Positions 1-17,685 of a stretch of 64,000 bases of DNA are shown piece by piece. The stretch is taken from contig NZ_CP092431.1 in NCBI RefSeq assembly GCF_022385335.1, positions 8,680,001 through 8,744,000 on the forward strand, given 5' to 3'. The first letter of the stretch is position 1; every line of letters begins with the position of its first letter. Below the pieces are notes generated by a model that did no database searches, had not been told where the DNA came from, and was given only the letters and a program-made list of their open reading frames with translations. Origin of the DNA: Streptomyces deccanensis (lineage in GTDB: Bacteria; Actinomycetota; Actinomycetes; Streptomycetales; Streptomycetaceae). The position numbers and the translations under genes were made by a program.

Positions 1-5850
<5,850 letters not shown>

Positions 5851-5889
5851 GCCCCGCTCCTCTGTCCCTGTTTCCACGGGTTGTCGCCG

Positions 5890-5902
5890 TTCCGAAACGG
5901 AA
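5890..5902. promoter_or_regulatory. Short palindrome in the kinase-helicase leader
   Basis: TTCCG-AAA-CGGAA, about 40 bp upstream of the GTG start of the kinase-helicase gene. It lies in the 216-bp divergent intergenic region that also holds the sigma-gene promoter. It could be an operator or chance; no -35/-10 pair was recognised for the minus strand. Confidence 0.3.
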
Positions 5903-6006
5903 TGCGCCCCCTGACCTGACTGTGCCACCGCCCATCGTGGCAGAGGGGACGCTGTGGCCGCCGCCACCGTACACGACCGAGGGGGCATTTGATAGGTGTT
6001 CAGTGT

Positions 6007-6037
6007 GTTGACGACGTCAACGCGCTACCTCTACCCT
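6007..6037 (+). promoter_or_regulatory. Promoter of the sigma-factor/drmAB run with an overlapping operator
   Basis: TTGACG (6008-6013) and TACCCT (6032-6037) are separated by 18 bp, a good match to a Streptomyces housekeeping (HrdB-type) promoter. The -35 box lies inside a perfect palindrome, GTTGACG-A-CGTCAAC (6007-6021). A bound protein would block RNA polymerase, so repression of the plus-strand genes at this site is a reasonable inference. The repressor is unknown. Confidence 0.6.
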
Positions 6038-6066
6038 CGTGGTGAAATCGGTTGGGGGTGGCCGTG

Positions 6067-9333
<3,267 letters not shown>

Positions 9334-9378
9334 CCCGCGCCGCAGGCCCCCTCACCCGAGCACTTCCCAAGGAAGACC

Positions 9379-12300
9379 ATGGATCCCAGACACGAACTCG
9401 TCGCCTATCTGCACCGCCAACTCGTCGGCCCGGCAGGGGGAGAGCACGAGATGCTCGACGCCCCGCCCGACCGGCAGTACCTGATGGGCACCCTCTATCC
9501 CCAAGAGGCAGACCTGCAACGCCAGTTGGTCCTTGCGGCGGAGGACCCGGAAGGGGCCGGCACCGAACGCGCGGCCGAGGACACCGCCCCGGCGGGCGAT
9601 CCGATCCCGGAATCCAACGCCTGGCTTCCCTCCTCCCTCGGCTTCAGCTTCTACACCGACGCCGCCACCGTCGAGGTCGGCTGTGCCGGTGCCCGCTATG
9701 TGACCCACTCCGCCACGGGGGAACGCGGCAGGCGTTGGGAACGTGTGGCGCTGCCGGCCGAGCAGCACACGCTCGGCCCCGACCGCGACCACATCGAAGT
9801 CCTCGACGGCAGGGCCGAACTGCGCGTCCGGCGCCGTCACTTCGGCGTCGGCCAACTGGTCACCGTCGCTCTCGTCAACACCGCTCGCCATGAGCCGGCC
9901 CTCGGCAAGACTGCCCACTGGGACCGCATGCTCTTTCAAGTAGCACTGGAAGCAAGGCCGTTGGATGGCGAAGTCCTCCAGTACCCGAGTGTCCGTCTGG
10001 CCAGCCGTGATCCGGAGGAGCAGGAACTGCGTCTGCAGTACCGGCACGTCCGGACCCACGCAGTCGGCCATGGCTGCGCGGTCGAAGAGCAGTACGGCGG
10101 CACAGGGGACCGGGTGACCGGGATCAGGGCCGCGGTCATGCCGGAGGCCGAGGTGAGCGGTGTCCGTGCGGCGGGTCCGAGTGGCTCCCAGGTGCTCGAC
10201 CTTCGGCACCTGGCCGACCCCGACGTGCCTCTCGCACAACTGCGGGAGGAGCTGGGCGAGTTCGCGGCCGACTACCGTGCCTGGTACGTAGGCCAGCTGA
10301 CCACGGAAATCCCCTCCTGGGGCCGGGATGCCGCCCACCGGATCCTGGACCGTATCGCTGCCGCGGTCTCCAGGATCGAATCAGGCGTACGCACCCTGTG
10401 CGACCCCGACCGCCCCGAACTGCTCCGTGCCTTTCGCGCCGCGAACCGCGCCATGGCCCTGCAGATGCGACACTCGGCACGCGACCAGGCCGGAGAACGC
10501 CGCTCCCGCCGCGACCCCGTACTTCTCGATCCCGAACCGGACCCGCGGGCCACCTGGCGCCCCTTCCAGCTGGCGTTCTTCCTGCTCGCTCTGGACGGTG
10601 TGGCCGACCCACGGCACCCGGACCGGGACACCACGGACCTGATCTGGTTCCCCACCGGTGGTGGCAAGACGGAGGCGTATCTGCTGCTCGCCGCCTTCGC
10701 CATGGTGCTGCGGCGCGGCGACCCCGACGGCCGGGGCACCGCGGTGCTCAGCCGCTACACCCTCAGTCTCCTCACCACCCAGCAGTTCCAGCGCGCGGCC
10801 ACCACGGTCTGCGCTCTGGAGACCTTCCGCCGTGACGACCCGGACACCTACGGCGAGGAGCCCTTCACGATCGGCCTGTGGGTGGGCGAGGCCACGTCAC
10901 CGAACACGTACGAAAAGGCACGAGCGGCCTTCGACGACGTCCGTGCCGCCGCCCGGCCCGACGACGTCTTCATTCTCGACCGCTGCCCCTGGTGCGGCAC
11001 CCGCATCCTGCCCGCCCGCAAGTCGCCCGACATCGGAGACTACGGGGTGCGAGCGTCGGCGGACGCGTTCGCGTTCTTCTGTCCACGTGACGAGTGCGCC
11101 TTCCACGACGAACTGCCCGTCGCCGTCGTCGACGAGCATCTCTACGACCGACCGCCGACCTTCGTGCTCGGTACCGTCGACAAGTTCGCCCGCCTGGCGT
11201 GGGAGCCGCGTGCCGGACGCCTGTTCGGCGCGGGAACCGCGAACCAACCGCCGTCACTCGTCATCCAGGACGAGCTGCACCTCCTCACCGGCCCCCTCGG
11301 CACCACCGTAGGCCTGTACGAATCGGCCGTCCTGGGGCTGTGCACCACGTCCGACGGGACCGGGCCGAAGATCGTGGCCTCGACGGCCACGATCCGACGC
11401 TCCGGCGAGCAGATCCAGGCCCTCTACGGCGGTGCCGCCCAGCTGTTCCCGCCGGCCGGGCTCGACGCGCGCCACTCGTACTTCGCCGAACCCGACACCT
11501 CCCGCACGGGGCGGCGCTACCTCGGCGTCATGGCCCAGGGACACACGGCCGGTCGCGCCGCGGTGGCCACGGCGGCCGCCATGCTGCAGGGCGCCTGGGA
11601 ACTGCCCGAAGAGCATCGGGACGCGTACTGGACGCTCGTCGCCTACCACCACAGCCTGCGCGAACTCGGCCGTACCGTCACCGCCGCCGCCGATGACATC
11701 CCCGCCCAGATCGCGGGACTCGACACGGGCGCGGGAACGCGCAGGCTGCCGGACCACCAGGTGCAGGAACTCACCAGCAACCTGCCGCGCGCGGAACAGC
11801 CCGTCCTGCTCGACCGGCTGGAGAAGCCGTGGGACGACCCGCAGTCGGTGTCCTTCCTGCCCTGCACCAACATGCTGTCCGTCGGCGTCGACGTGAAGCG
11901 CCTCGCGCTGATGCTGATGCAGGGCCAGCCCAAGACGACCGCCGAGTACATCCAGGCCACCAGTCGCGTGGGCCGGCACACCGTGCCGGGACTCGTCGTG
12001 ACCTTCTTCAACGCCACCCGCCCGCGCGACCGTTCGCACTACGAGACCTTCGACGTCTACCACCGCTCGCTGTACCGGCACGTCGAGCCGACCAGCGTCA
12101 CCCCCTGGTCGGTACCGTCGCGGCGGCGCGCCCTGCACGCCGCGCTCGTCATCCTCGTTCGGCACGGGCTGGGGCTGGCTGCCGAGAACCAGGCCGGGCA
12201 GGTGATCGACCGGCTGCCCGAAGTGGAGAGGCTGGTCGTGGACCTGGCTGCCCGCGCCGACGCACGGGAGCCGGGTGTGGGGGACGACGTGCGCAAGGAA

Positions 12301-12504
12301 CTGTCCGCGCTCCTCGCCGACTGGGAGGACGCCGCCCGCCAGGCCCGCAAGGACGGCCGCGAGCTGTACTACCGCAGCCAGGGCAAGGGACAGTCCAACC
12401 TGATCAAGAGCTTCGAGCACATCTACGGCCTGTGGGAGACCCCGAACTCCATGCGCAACGTGGACCGGGAATGCCAGGTGACAGTGAAGGGAGCCGACCT
12501 GTGA
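9379..12504 (+). CDS. drmA: DrmA-type DISARM helicase
   Basis: Superfamily-2 helicase of the DISARM family, 1041 aa; in characterised systems DrmA pairs with DrmB and acts on phage DNA. RBS AAGGA precedes ATG 9379. About 400 N-terminal residues of family-specific sequence precede the motor. Walker A is FPTGGGKTEAY with Lys430, and a DELH box is at 631-634. A zinc knuckle C536/C539/C568/C573 is inserted between them. Motif VI is QATSRVGR near 859-866. The PTGGGKTEAY context and the following DUF1998 gene identify the family better than helicase motifs alone. The stop overlaps the GTG of drmB by 4 bp, so translation is coupled. Assignment to the DrmA family is firm; membership of a classical DISARM system is not, because the usual accessory genes are missing here. 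Confidence 0.88.
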   Translation: MDPRHELVAYLHRQLVGPAGGEHEMLDAPPDRQYLMGTLYPQEADLQRQLVLAAEDPEGAGTERAAEDTAPAGDPIPESNAWLPSSLGFSFYTDAATVEVGCAGARYVTHSATGERGRRWERVALPAEQHTLGPDRDHIEVLDGRAELRVRRRHFGVGQLVTVALVNTARHEPALGKTAHWDRMLFQVALEARPLDGEVLQYPSVRLASRDPEEQELRLQYRHVRTHAVGHGCAVEEQYGGTGDRVTGIRAAVMPEAEVSGVRAAGPSGSQVLDLRHLADPDVPLAQLREELGEFAADYRAWYVGQLTTEIPSWGRDAAHRILDRIAAAVSRIESGVRTLCDPDRPELLRAFRAANRAMALQMRHSARDQAGERRSRRDPVLLDPEPDPRATWRPFQLAFFLLALDGVADPRHPDRDTTDLIWFPTGGGKTEAYLLLAAFAMVLRRGDPDGRGTAVLSRYTLSLLTTQQFQRAATTVCALETFRRDDPDTYGEEPFTIGLWVGEATSPNTYEKARAAFDDVRAAARPDDVFILDRCPWCGTRILPARKSPDIGDYGVRASADAFAFFCPRDECAFHDELPVAVVDEHLYDRPPTFVLGTVDKFARLAWEPRAGRLFGAGTANQPPSLVIQDELHLLTGPLGTTVGLYESAVLGLCTTSDGTGPKIVASTATIRRSGEQIQALYGGAAQLFPPAGLDARHSYFAEPDTSRTGRRYLGVMAQGHTAGRAAVATAAAMLQGAWELPEEHRDAYWTLVAYHHSLRELGRTVTAAADDIPAQIAGLDTGAGTRRLPDHQVQELTSNLPRAEQPVLLDRLEKPWDDPQSVSFLPCTNMLSVGVDVKRLALMLMQGQPKTTAEYIQATSRVGRHTVPGLVVTFFNATRPRDRSHYETFDVYHRSLYRHVEPTSVTPWSVPSRRRALHAALVILVRHGLGLAAENQAGQVIDRLPEVERLVVDLAARADAREPGVGDDVRKELSALLADWEDAARQARKDGRELYYRSQGKGQSNLIKSFEHIYGLWETPNSMRNVDRECQVTVKGADL

Positions 12505-14348
12505 GTCGCACACTTCGGGTACGTCAGTCGCAGACGGTGGTGCCCTTCGGTGTCGGAGCCGTCTTCGACATCCAGGGCGAGTCGTTCGTCGCCACGGGAA
12601 TCGGCGACTGGCCGACCCGGGGCAGGCAGCGGATCGACTCGCCCAGACTGGCCTCCAGGCTGGGGGCGACCGGTTTCTACGCCGCCCCCGCGACCGCCAA
12701 CGACCGGTTCGACACTCCGGACGCGCCCGGCGCGCCGTACATCCGCTTTCCTTCCTGGCTGTTCTGCGGAGCCTGTCGGCGCATGAAGCGCTGGCGCATC
12801 GCCGACGAGAAGCACGGGCAGGCGCCGCGATGCCCTTCCTGCTCACCGGCCCGGACACTCGCACCCATGCGCTTCGTGCAGATCTGCGCGGCCGGGCACC
12901 TCAGCGACATCGACTGGTGGTTCTGGGCCCACTCCCGACGCGAAGCCGCCGAACGGCGCCAGTGCGGAGAGCGGGACAGGCTCAGTTTCCTCGTCTCCGA
13001 CCGTGCCTCGGGTCTTGAGGCACTCTCCGTGGCATGCACCGCGAAGGGGTGCGGTGCGGCCCGCGATCTGCTCGACGTCCTCGGCACCCACGGCATGCGC
13101 TGCTCGGGCCGGAACCCCTGGCAGCGGGCAGGCGAGGCCGTCGAGTGCGTGCGGCCGGTGCAGATCGTGCAGCGCACTGCGGGCAACCTGTACTACCCGC
13201 TCGTGCACTCGGCGCTCGACATTCCCGAGACGGACCTACCGGCCCACGCGGACGACGCCCTCGCCCAACGGGTGCGTGAACACGACCTGTGGGTCTCTCT
13301 GTGCCGCACGGCCGGAACTCCGCGCGCCGAGGCGCTGCGCACCATGATCCAGGACGACACCGGTGCCGGTGACGATCTGTTGGACGCCCTCGTCGCCGAG
13401 GAGACAGGCGGGGCCTCGGAGGCTGTTCCCGCCTCTTCGGACGCTCCGGCGCGGCCCGACCTGAGCCGTGAGGAATGGGCCGCCTTCACGGCTCCGGCAC
13501 CGCCGGTCACCCGCGACTTCGCGCTGCGTGAGACGACGCTCGGCCTGGCCGGCGAGAGCGCGGAGCCCTGGTCGGGCATGCGCCGACGCTTCGGTCGGAT
13601 CGTCCTCGCCGACCGACTGCGCGAGGTCCGCGCCCTCTCCGGCTTCACCAGGGTCTCCCCGGACGCCTCCGTCGTGCCCGCCGACAGCGCGCGGCGCCTG
13701 AAGTGGCTGCCTGCCGTGGAGGTCTACGGTGAGGGCGTCTTCCTCACCCTCGACCGGGACGCACTCGCCTCCTGGGAAGGCGACGCGCGGGTACGGCAAC
13801 AGGTGTCCGGCATGCGTGCCGACCTCGACCGCTCGTTCCAGAAGGACCGTCTCGAAGCCGTGACGGGGCCGGAACTCTCGCCGAGGTTCGTGCTGTTGCA
13901 CACCCTCGCGCACCTGCTGATCCGTCAGCTCTCCTTCGAGTCCGGCTACACGACGGCGAGTCTGCGGGAGAGGATCTACGCCCGCCCCGAGCAGGACCAG
14001 TACGGCATCCTCGTGTACACGGCCGCCGGGGACGCCGAGGGCACACTGGGCGGGCTGGTACGCCAGGGTGAGCCTCCGCGCCTGGCCGAGACACTGCTGC
14101 GGATGACGGAGGCCGCCGCCTGGTGCTCGGCCGACCCGCTGTGTGCCGAACACACGGGTCAGGGATTCGACAACCTCAACCGGGCGGCCTGCCACGCCTG
14201 TGCGCTTCTGCCCGAGACCAGCTGCGAGACCGGCAACACCCTCCTCGACCGTGCCCTCGTCGTCGGCGGCGAGCACGTGCCGGGCTATCTGCAGTCCATC
14301 GTCGCCGCCGCCCGCTCCGCAGCCGCCGACGCGTTGGAGGAGACGTGA
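12501..14348 (+). CDS. drmB: DrmB-type DUF1998 protein
   Basis: Partner of the DrmA helicase, 615 aa, starting at GTG 12501 inside the drmA stop (GTGA overlap). The N-terminus (QSQTVVPFGVGAVFDI) matches the typical DrmB opening. A four-cysteine zinc site is visible at C89, C92, C111 and C114. The C-terminal DUF1998 region contains HTLAHLLIRQLS from residue 467 and further cysteines at C564 and C567, within NRAACHACALLPETSCE. In published DISARM work DrmB binds DNA with DrmA and stimulates it. The 4-bp overlaps on both sides argue for a fixed-ratio complex with DrmA and with the next gene's ATPase. No catalytic motor motif is seen in this protein. Confidence 0.88.
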   Translation: MSRTLRVRQSQTVVPFGVGAVFDIQGESFVATGIGDWPTRGRQRIDSPRLASRLGATGFYAAPATANDRFDTPDAPGAPYIRFPSWLFCGACRRMKRWRIADEKHGQAPRCPSCSPARTLAPMRFVQICAAGHLSDIDWWFWAHSRREAAERRQCGERDRLSFLVSDRASGLEALSVACTAKGCGAARDLLDVLGTHGMRCSGRNPWQRAGEAVECVRPVQIVQRTAGNLYYPLVHSALDIPETDLPAHADDALAQRVREHDLWVSLCRTAGTPRAEALRTMIQDDTGAGDDLLDALVAEETGGASEAVPASSDAPARPDLSREEWAAFTAPAPPVTRDFALRETTLGLAGESAEPWSGMRRRFGRIVLADRLREVRALSGFTRVSPDASVVPADSARRLKWLPAVEVYGEGVFLTLDRDALASWEGDARVRQQVSGMRADLDRSFQKDRLEAVTGPELSPRFVLLHTLAHLLIRQLSFESGYTTASLRERIYARPEQDQYGILVYTAAGDAEGTLGGLVRQGEPPRLAETLLRMTEAAAWCSADPLCAEHTGQGFDNLNRAACHACALLPETSCETGNTLLDRALVVGGEHVPGYLQSIVAAARSAAADALEET

Positions 14349-15430
14349 CACTCACCTACCGTGACCTCACCGCGGAACAACGCTCCTGCCTCGACGGACT
14401 GCCCTTCGACGGCAACCACCTGATCAGTGGGCCACCCGGCAGCGGGAAAAGTCTCCTGGCGGTCCAGCGAGCCGTCATGCTCGCCCTCACCGGTACTCCG
14501 ACGACGTTGCTGACGTACTCGAACCTCCTGCGTCAGTCACTGGCCGGGGCCGTACACACGCTGGGCCCGGAGGACCGCAGCGTGCGGGTGAGAACCGCGC
14601 ACGCATGGCTCGGCGAGTGGTACGGCGGTACGCCCCCGAAGGGCGAGGACGGATGGTTCGACTGGCCGGCTCTCTATGAACGCGCCGCGGAGAGCGGGCC
14701 CGTCCCCGGACTCACCCTGGTGGTGGACGAGGGGCAGGACCTGCCGCCCGGGTTCTACCGCCTGTGCCGACTCCTGGGAGCACGGGTGACCGTGTTCGCG
14801 GACGAGTGTCAACGGCTGACCGACACGAACTCCACGCTCGCCGAGATCGCCGAGCGCCTCGGCCGGTGCGACCGGCACCATGTCGAGGGCAACCATCGCA
14901 ACACCTACCAGACCGCGTCGTTCGCGGCTCACTTCCACACGGGCGCCGGTTCACCCCCGTTGCCGGACCGGCAGGGGCCCCCGCCAAGACTCCATCACCT
15001 GCCAGAACGCGGCGCGGCCGACCTGCTGCTCCTGTTGGCGGAGAGACAGCCGGGACGCAGCATCGGTGTCATCGTCCACTCGAAACACACCCAGTTCTCG
15101 TTGCTCGGCACCCTGCAACACCGAGCACCGAGGCTCAAACCACAGCTGTACACCTCCGATGCCAGGGGCGGGCGCTATCGCACGCTCGACCTCGGCCGTC
15201 CCGGCATCGTGCTGGTCCACCGCAGAAGCGCCAAGGGGCTCGGATTCGACACGGTGGTCATACCCGACACGCACGCCGACGCGGCCACGGATCCCACTTC
15301 GGCTGCCCTGCGCATGACCTACTACGTCCTTGCCACGCGTGCCCGGTTCGACCTTCACCTTGCGTACGAGGGAGAGTCCGAACCGCCCTTGCTCGCACAA
15401 GTGGGGACGAGCGTGCTGCTGCGCGGGTGA
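14345..15430 (+). CDS. UvrD/Rep-like superfamily-1 ATPase/helicase
   Basis: Compact SF1 motor, 361 aa, from GTG 14345 overlapping the drmB stop by 4 bp. Walker A GPPGSGKS is at 29-36 and Walker B DEGQD at 128-132. A motif VI-like stretch near the C-terminus (YYVLATRARFDL) resembles the VALTRAR arginine motif of UvrD. It is about half the size of UvrD or Rep, so the large 1B/2B insertions are mostly absent. It could be an ATPase or loader rather than a processive helicase. The coupled overlap says it works with DrmA/DrmB; such a gene is not among the named DISARM components I know. A stem-loop 145 bp downstream closes the run. Confidence 0.85.
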   Translation: MTLTYRDLTAEQRSCLDGLPFDGNHLISGPPGSGKSLLAVQRAVMLALTGTPTTLLTYSNLLRQSLAGAVHTLGPEDRSVRVRTAHAWLGEWYGGTPPKGEDGWFDWPALYERAAESGPVPGLTLVVDEGQDLPPGFYRLCRLLGARVTVFADECQRLTDTNSTLAEIAERLGRCDRHHVEGNHRNTYQTASFAAHFHTGAGSPPLPDRQGPPPRLHHLPERGAADLLLLLAERQPGRSIGVIVHSKHTQFSLLGTLQHRAPRLKPQLYTSDARGGRYRTLDLGRPGIVLVHRRSAKGLGFDTVVIPDTHADAATDPTSAALRMTYYVLATRARFDLHLAYEGESEPPLLAQVGTSVLLRG

Positions 15431-15574
15431 CATCGGCCAGGGACGGACGACCGCGGATCCCGCCCCCGCCGTAACGGTTCTGGCGACACTCCAGGCCGAA
15501 TCCGGAACATGTCCTGATGTCTCAGTGTTCGTGATCGCTGTGGTGAAAGGCTCGCCGGGTGACGGGCACGGATA

Positions 15575-15612
15575 AGACGGAGAGGAGCCAGGGCTGGGGT
15601 ACCTCTCCGTCT
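15575..15612. terminator. Bidirectional stem-loop terminator
   Basis: Perfect 11-bp arms (15575-15585 and 15602-15612) with a 16-nt loop. It lies between the convergent SF1 ATPase gene and the inositol dehydrogenase gene and marks the right boundary of the DISARM-like locus. The rest of the 202-bp gap shows no ORF or repeat that I can support. Confidence 0.75.
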
Positions 15613-15632
15613 CAAGTCGGCCGTGCGCGGGA

Positions 15633-16643
15633 TCAGGAAGCCGCCTTGCGCACCTCGTCCAGCGAGACCGCCCGGTGCTCCGCCACCGACAGGGTCGCCG
15701 CCTCGGCGATCCAGCTGGCCTCCAGGGCGTCGGCGACCGTGCAGGGGGAGGTGCGGGTGCCGGCGACGACCTCGGTGAACGCGGTGAGTTCGGCGCGGTA
15801 GGCGGGGGCGAAGCGGTCCATGAAGAAGTTGTGCGGGACGCCGGAGGGGAAGGTGACACCGGGCTCGGCGGAGCGCAGCGGGAGCTGGGAGTCGAGGCCG
15901 GCGGCGATGCTGTCCTTCATGCCGTGGACCTCCAGACGGACGTCGTAACCCCGGGCGTTGTGGCGGGTGTTGGAGATGACGCCGATGGTGCCGTCGTCGA
16001 AGGTGAGCAGTGCGGACGCCGTGTCGACGTCACCCGCCTCCTTGATGTACTCCGCGCCCTTGTTGCCGCCCGTCGCGTACACCTCGACGACCTCGCGGCC
16101 CGTCACCCAGCGCACCACGTCGAAGTCGTGCACCGCGCAGTCCCGGAAGATGCCGCCCGACACCGCGACGTACGCCGCCGGCGGCGGGGCCGGGTCGAGG
16201 GTGGTCGACCGTACGGTGTGCAGCGCGCCCAGCTCACCGCTGAGGACGGCGTCGCGGGCGGCCACACAGCCCGCGTCGAAGCGGCGGTTGTAGCCGATCT
16301 GGGCCTCGATGCCGCTCTCGCGGACGGCGCGCAGCACGGTGAGGCTCTCCTCGACCGTCTTCGCCACCGGCTTCTCGCAGAACACGGGGATGCCCGCCTC
16401 GACGGCGGCCAGGATCAGGCCCGGGTGCGCGTCGGTGGCGGCGGTGATCACGACACCGTCGATCCCGGAGGCGAACACCGCCTCGGGCGAGTCGGCCACG
16501 GTCGCGCCGAACTTCTCGCCGGCCGCCTGCGCCGCGGCGGCCAGCGGGTCGGAGACCACGAGCTCCTCCACGACGTCCAGCCCGGCGAGAGTCCCCGCGT
16601 GGAAGGCGCCGATGCGGCCCAGCCCCAGGATGCCAATGCGCAT
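15633..16643 (-). CDS. Inositol 2-dehydrogenase-like Gfo/Idh/MocA oxidoreductase
   Basis: NAD(P)-dependent dehydrogenase of the Gfo/Idh/MocA family, 336 aa, the family's usual length. The Rossmann motif GLGRIG lies at the N-terminus, the family motif CEKPVAKT is in mid-protein, and DCAVHDFDVVRW carries the Asp/His pair typical of myo-inositol dehydrogenases. It probably oxidises inositol or a related polyol to a keto form in the cytosol. It is 85 bp downstream of a short-chain dehydrogenase on the same strand, and both are divergent from a LacI regulator, so one regulated polyol-catabolic operon is likely. The iolG assignment is plausible but substrate specificity cannot be read from the sequence. 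Confidence 0.8.
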   Translation of the reverse strand: MRIGILGLGRIGAFHAGTLAGLDVVEELVVSDPLAAAAQAAGEKFGATVADSPEAVFASGIDGVVITAATDAHPGLILAAVEAGIPVFCEKPVAKTVEESLTVLRAVRESGIEAQIGYNRRFDAGCVAARDAVLSGELGALHTVRSTTLDPAPPPAAYVAVSGGIFRDCAVHDFDVVRWVTGREVVEVYATGGNKGAEYIKEAGDVDTASALLTFDDGTIGVISNTRHNARGYDVRLEVHGMKDSIAAGLDSQLPLRSAEPGVTFPSGVPHNFFMDRFAPAYRAELTAFTEVVAGTRTSPCTVADALEASWIAEAATLSVAEHRAVSLDEVRKAAS

Positions 16644-16672
16644 GATCGAGAGTCCCTTTCGGATGTGCTGAA

Positions 16673-16699
16673 GAAGCAGGAGAAGCAGGAGAAGCGGGG
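16673..16699. repeat. 9-bp tandem repeat between SDR and inositol dehydrogenase genes
   Basis: Three copies of GAAGCAGGA, the last one degenerate, fill the short intergenic stretch upstream of the inositol dehydrogenase-like gene. Slippage here could alter the spacing. No regulatory role is evident. Confidence 0.7.
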
Positions 16700-16728
16700 G
16701 AAGTGAGGGGAGAAGGGGGATGGGGCGG

Positions 16729-17490
16729 TCAGTCCTGGGCGCCTACGACGTTCTGGTCCCAGTCGATCACGGAGCCGGTGACCACGCCGCTGCGGTCGGA
16801 GAGAAGGAAGACCACGAAGTCGGCGATCTCGTCGACCTGGCCGAGCTTGCCCATCGGGAGGCGTTCGGCGGCCCGTTCCCGCCAGTCGTCGGCCGCGTCG
16901 TGGAACTCGCGCTGGATCGCGTCCTCGCCCTCGGTCTCGGTCCAGCCGATGTTGAGGTCGTTGATCCGGATCCGGTCCCAGCGGTGGGCGTGGGCGGCGT
17001 TGCGGGTGAGGCCCGCGAGGCCGGCCTTCGCGGCGGAGTAGGGGGCCAGGAACGGCGGGCCGCCGTGCGCGCAGTTCGAGCCGATGTTGACGATCGTGCC
17101 GGGCGCCGTGCGGGCCACCAGGTGCTCGACCACGGCCTGCATGGCGAAGAAGGGGGCCCGCAGGTTGATCGCGATGTGCGCGTCGAAGAGTTCGGGCGAG
17201 GTGTCGAGGAGCGAGCCGCGTGAGGTCAGGCCGGCCGCGTTGACGAGGCTGTCGACCCGGCCGTGCGCGGCGATCGCCCGCTCCACGGCGTCGCGCACCT
17301 GCGCGGGGTCCGCCAGGTCGGCCCGGACGAACGTCGCGCCGGTCTCCGCCGCGAGCCGCTCGCCGACCTCGGCGCGGCGCCCCGTGAACACGACGGTCGC
17401 GCCCTCGCGCAGGGCCGCACGGACGACGCCCGCGCCGACGCCCTGGCTGCCGCCGTTGACGAGGACGACCTTGTCCTCCAGTAGTGCCAT
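16729..17490 (-). CDS. Short-chain dehydrogenase/reductase
   Basis: Classical SDR oxidoreductase, 253 aa. The cofactor loop is NGGSQGVGAG at the N-terminus (Asn instead of the usual first Thr), followed by VNAAG, Ser in NIGSNC and the catalytic YSAAK. ATG 17490 is preceded by AAGGAA. It is first gene of a two-gene unit with the inositol dehydrogenase-like gene and is divergent from a LacI regulator. It probably oxidises a sugar or polyol alcohol with NAD(P). The exact substrate is unknown. Confidence 0.82.
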   Translation of the reverse strand: MALLEDKVVLVNGGSQGVGAGVVRAALREGATVVFTGRRAEVGERLAAETGATFVRADLADPAQVRDAVERAIAAHGRVDSLVNAAGLTSRGSLLDTSPELFDAHIAINLRAPFFAMQAVVEHLVARTAPGTIVNIGSNCAHGGPPFLAPYSAAKAGLAGLTRNAAHAHRWDRIRINDLNIGWTETEGEDAIQREFHDAADDWRERAAERLPMGKLGQVDEIADFVVFLLSDRSGVVTGSVIDWDQNVVGAQD

Positions 17491-17685
17491 GTGAGGGTGT
17501 TTCCTTTCGACGGGCTCCGGCGGGCCGTGCCGGGGCCTGTGGCGGTCCTGGCGCAGGGCCTTTCACAGCGCCTTCGCCTCTGCCAGTCTTGGGGCGGCGG
17601 TCCCCTCGTACAACCCGCAGCGGACCATCAAAAACCCCTCATCCGGTTCACCGCCGGCCACCCGTCGAGATCCAGGACACACCGC

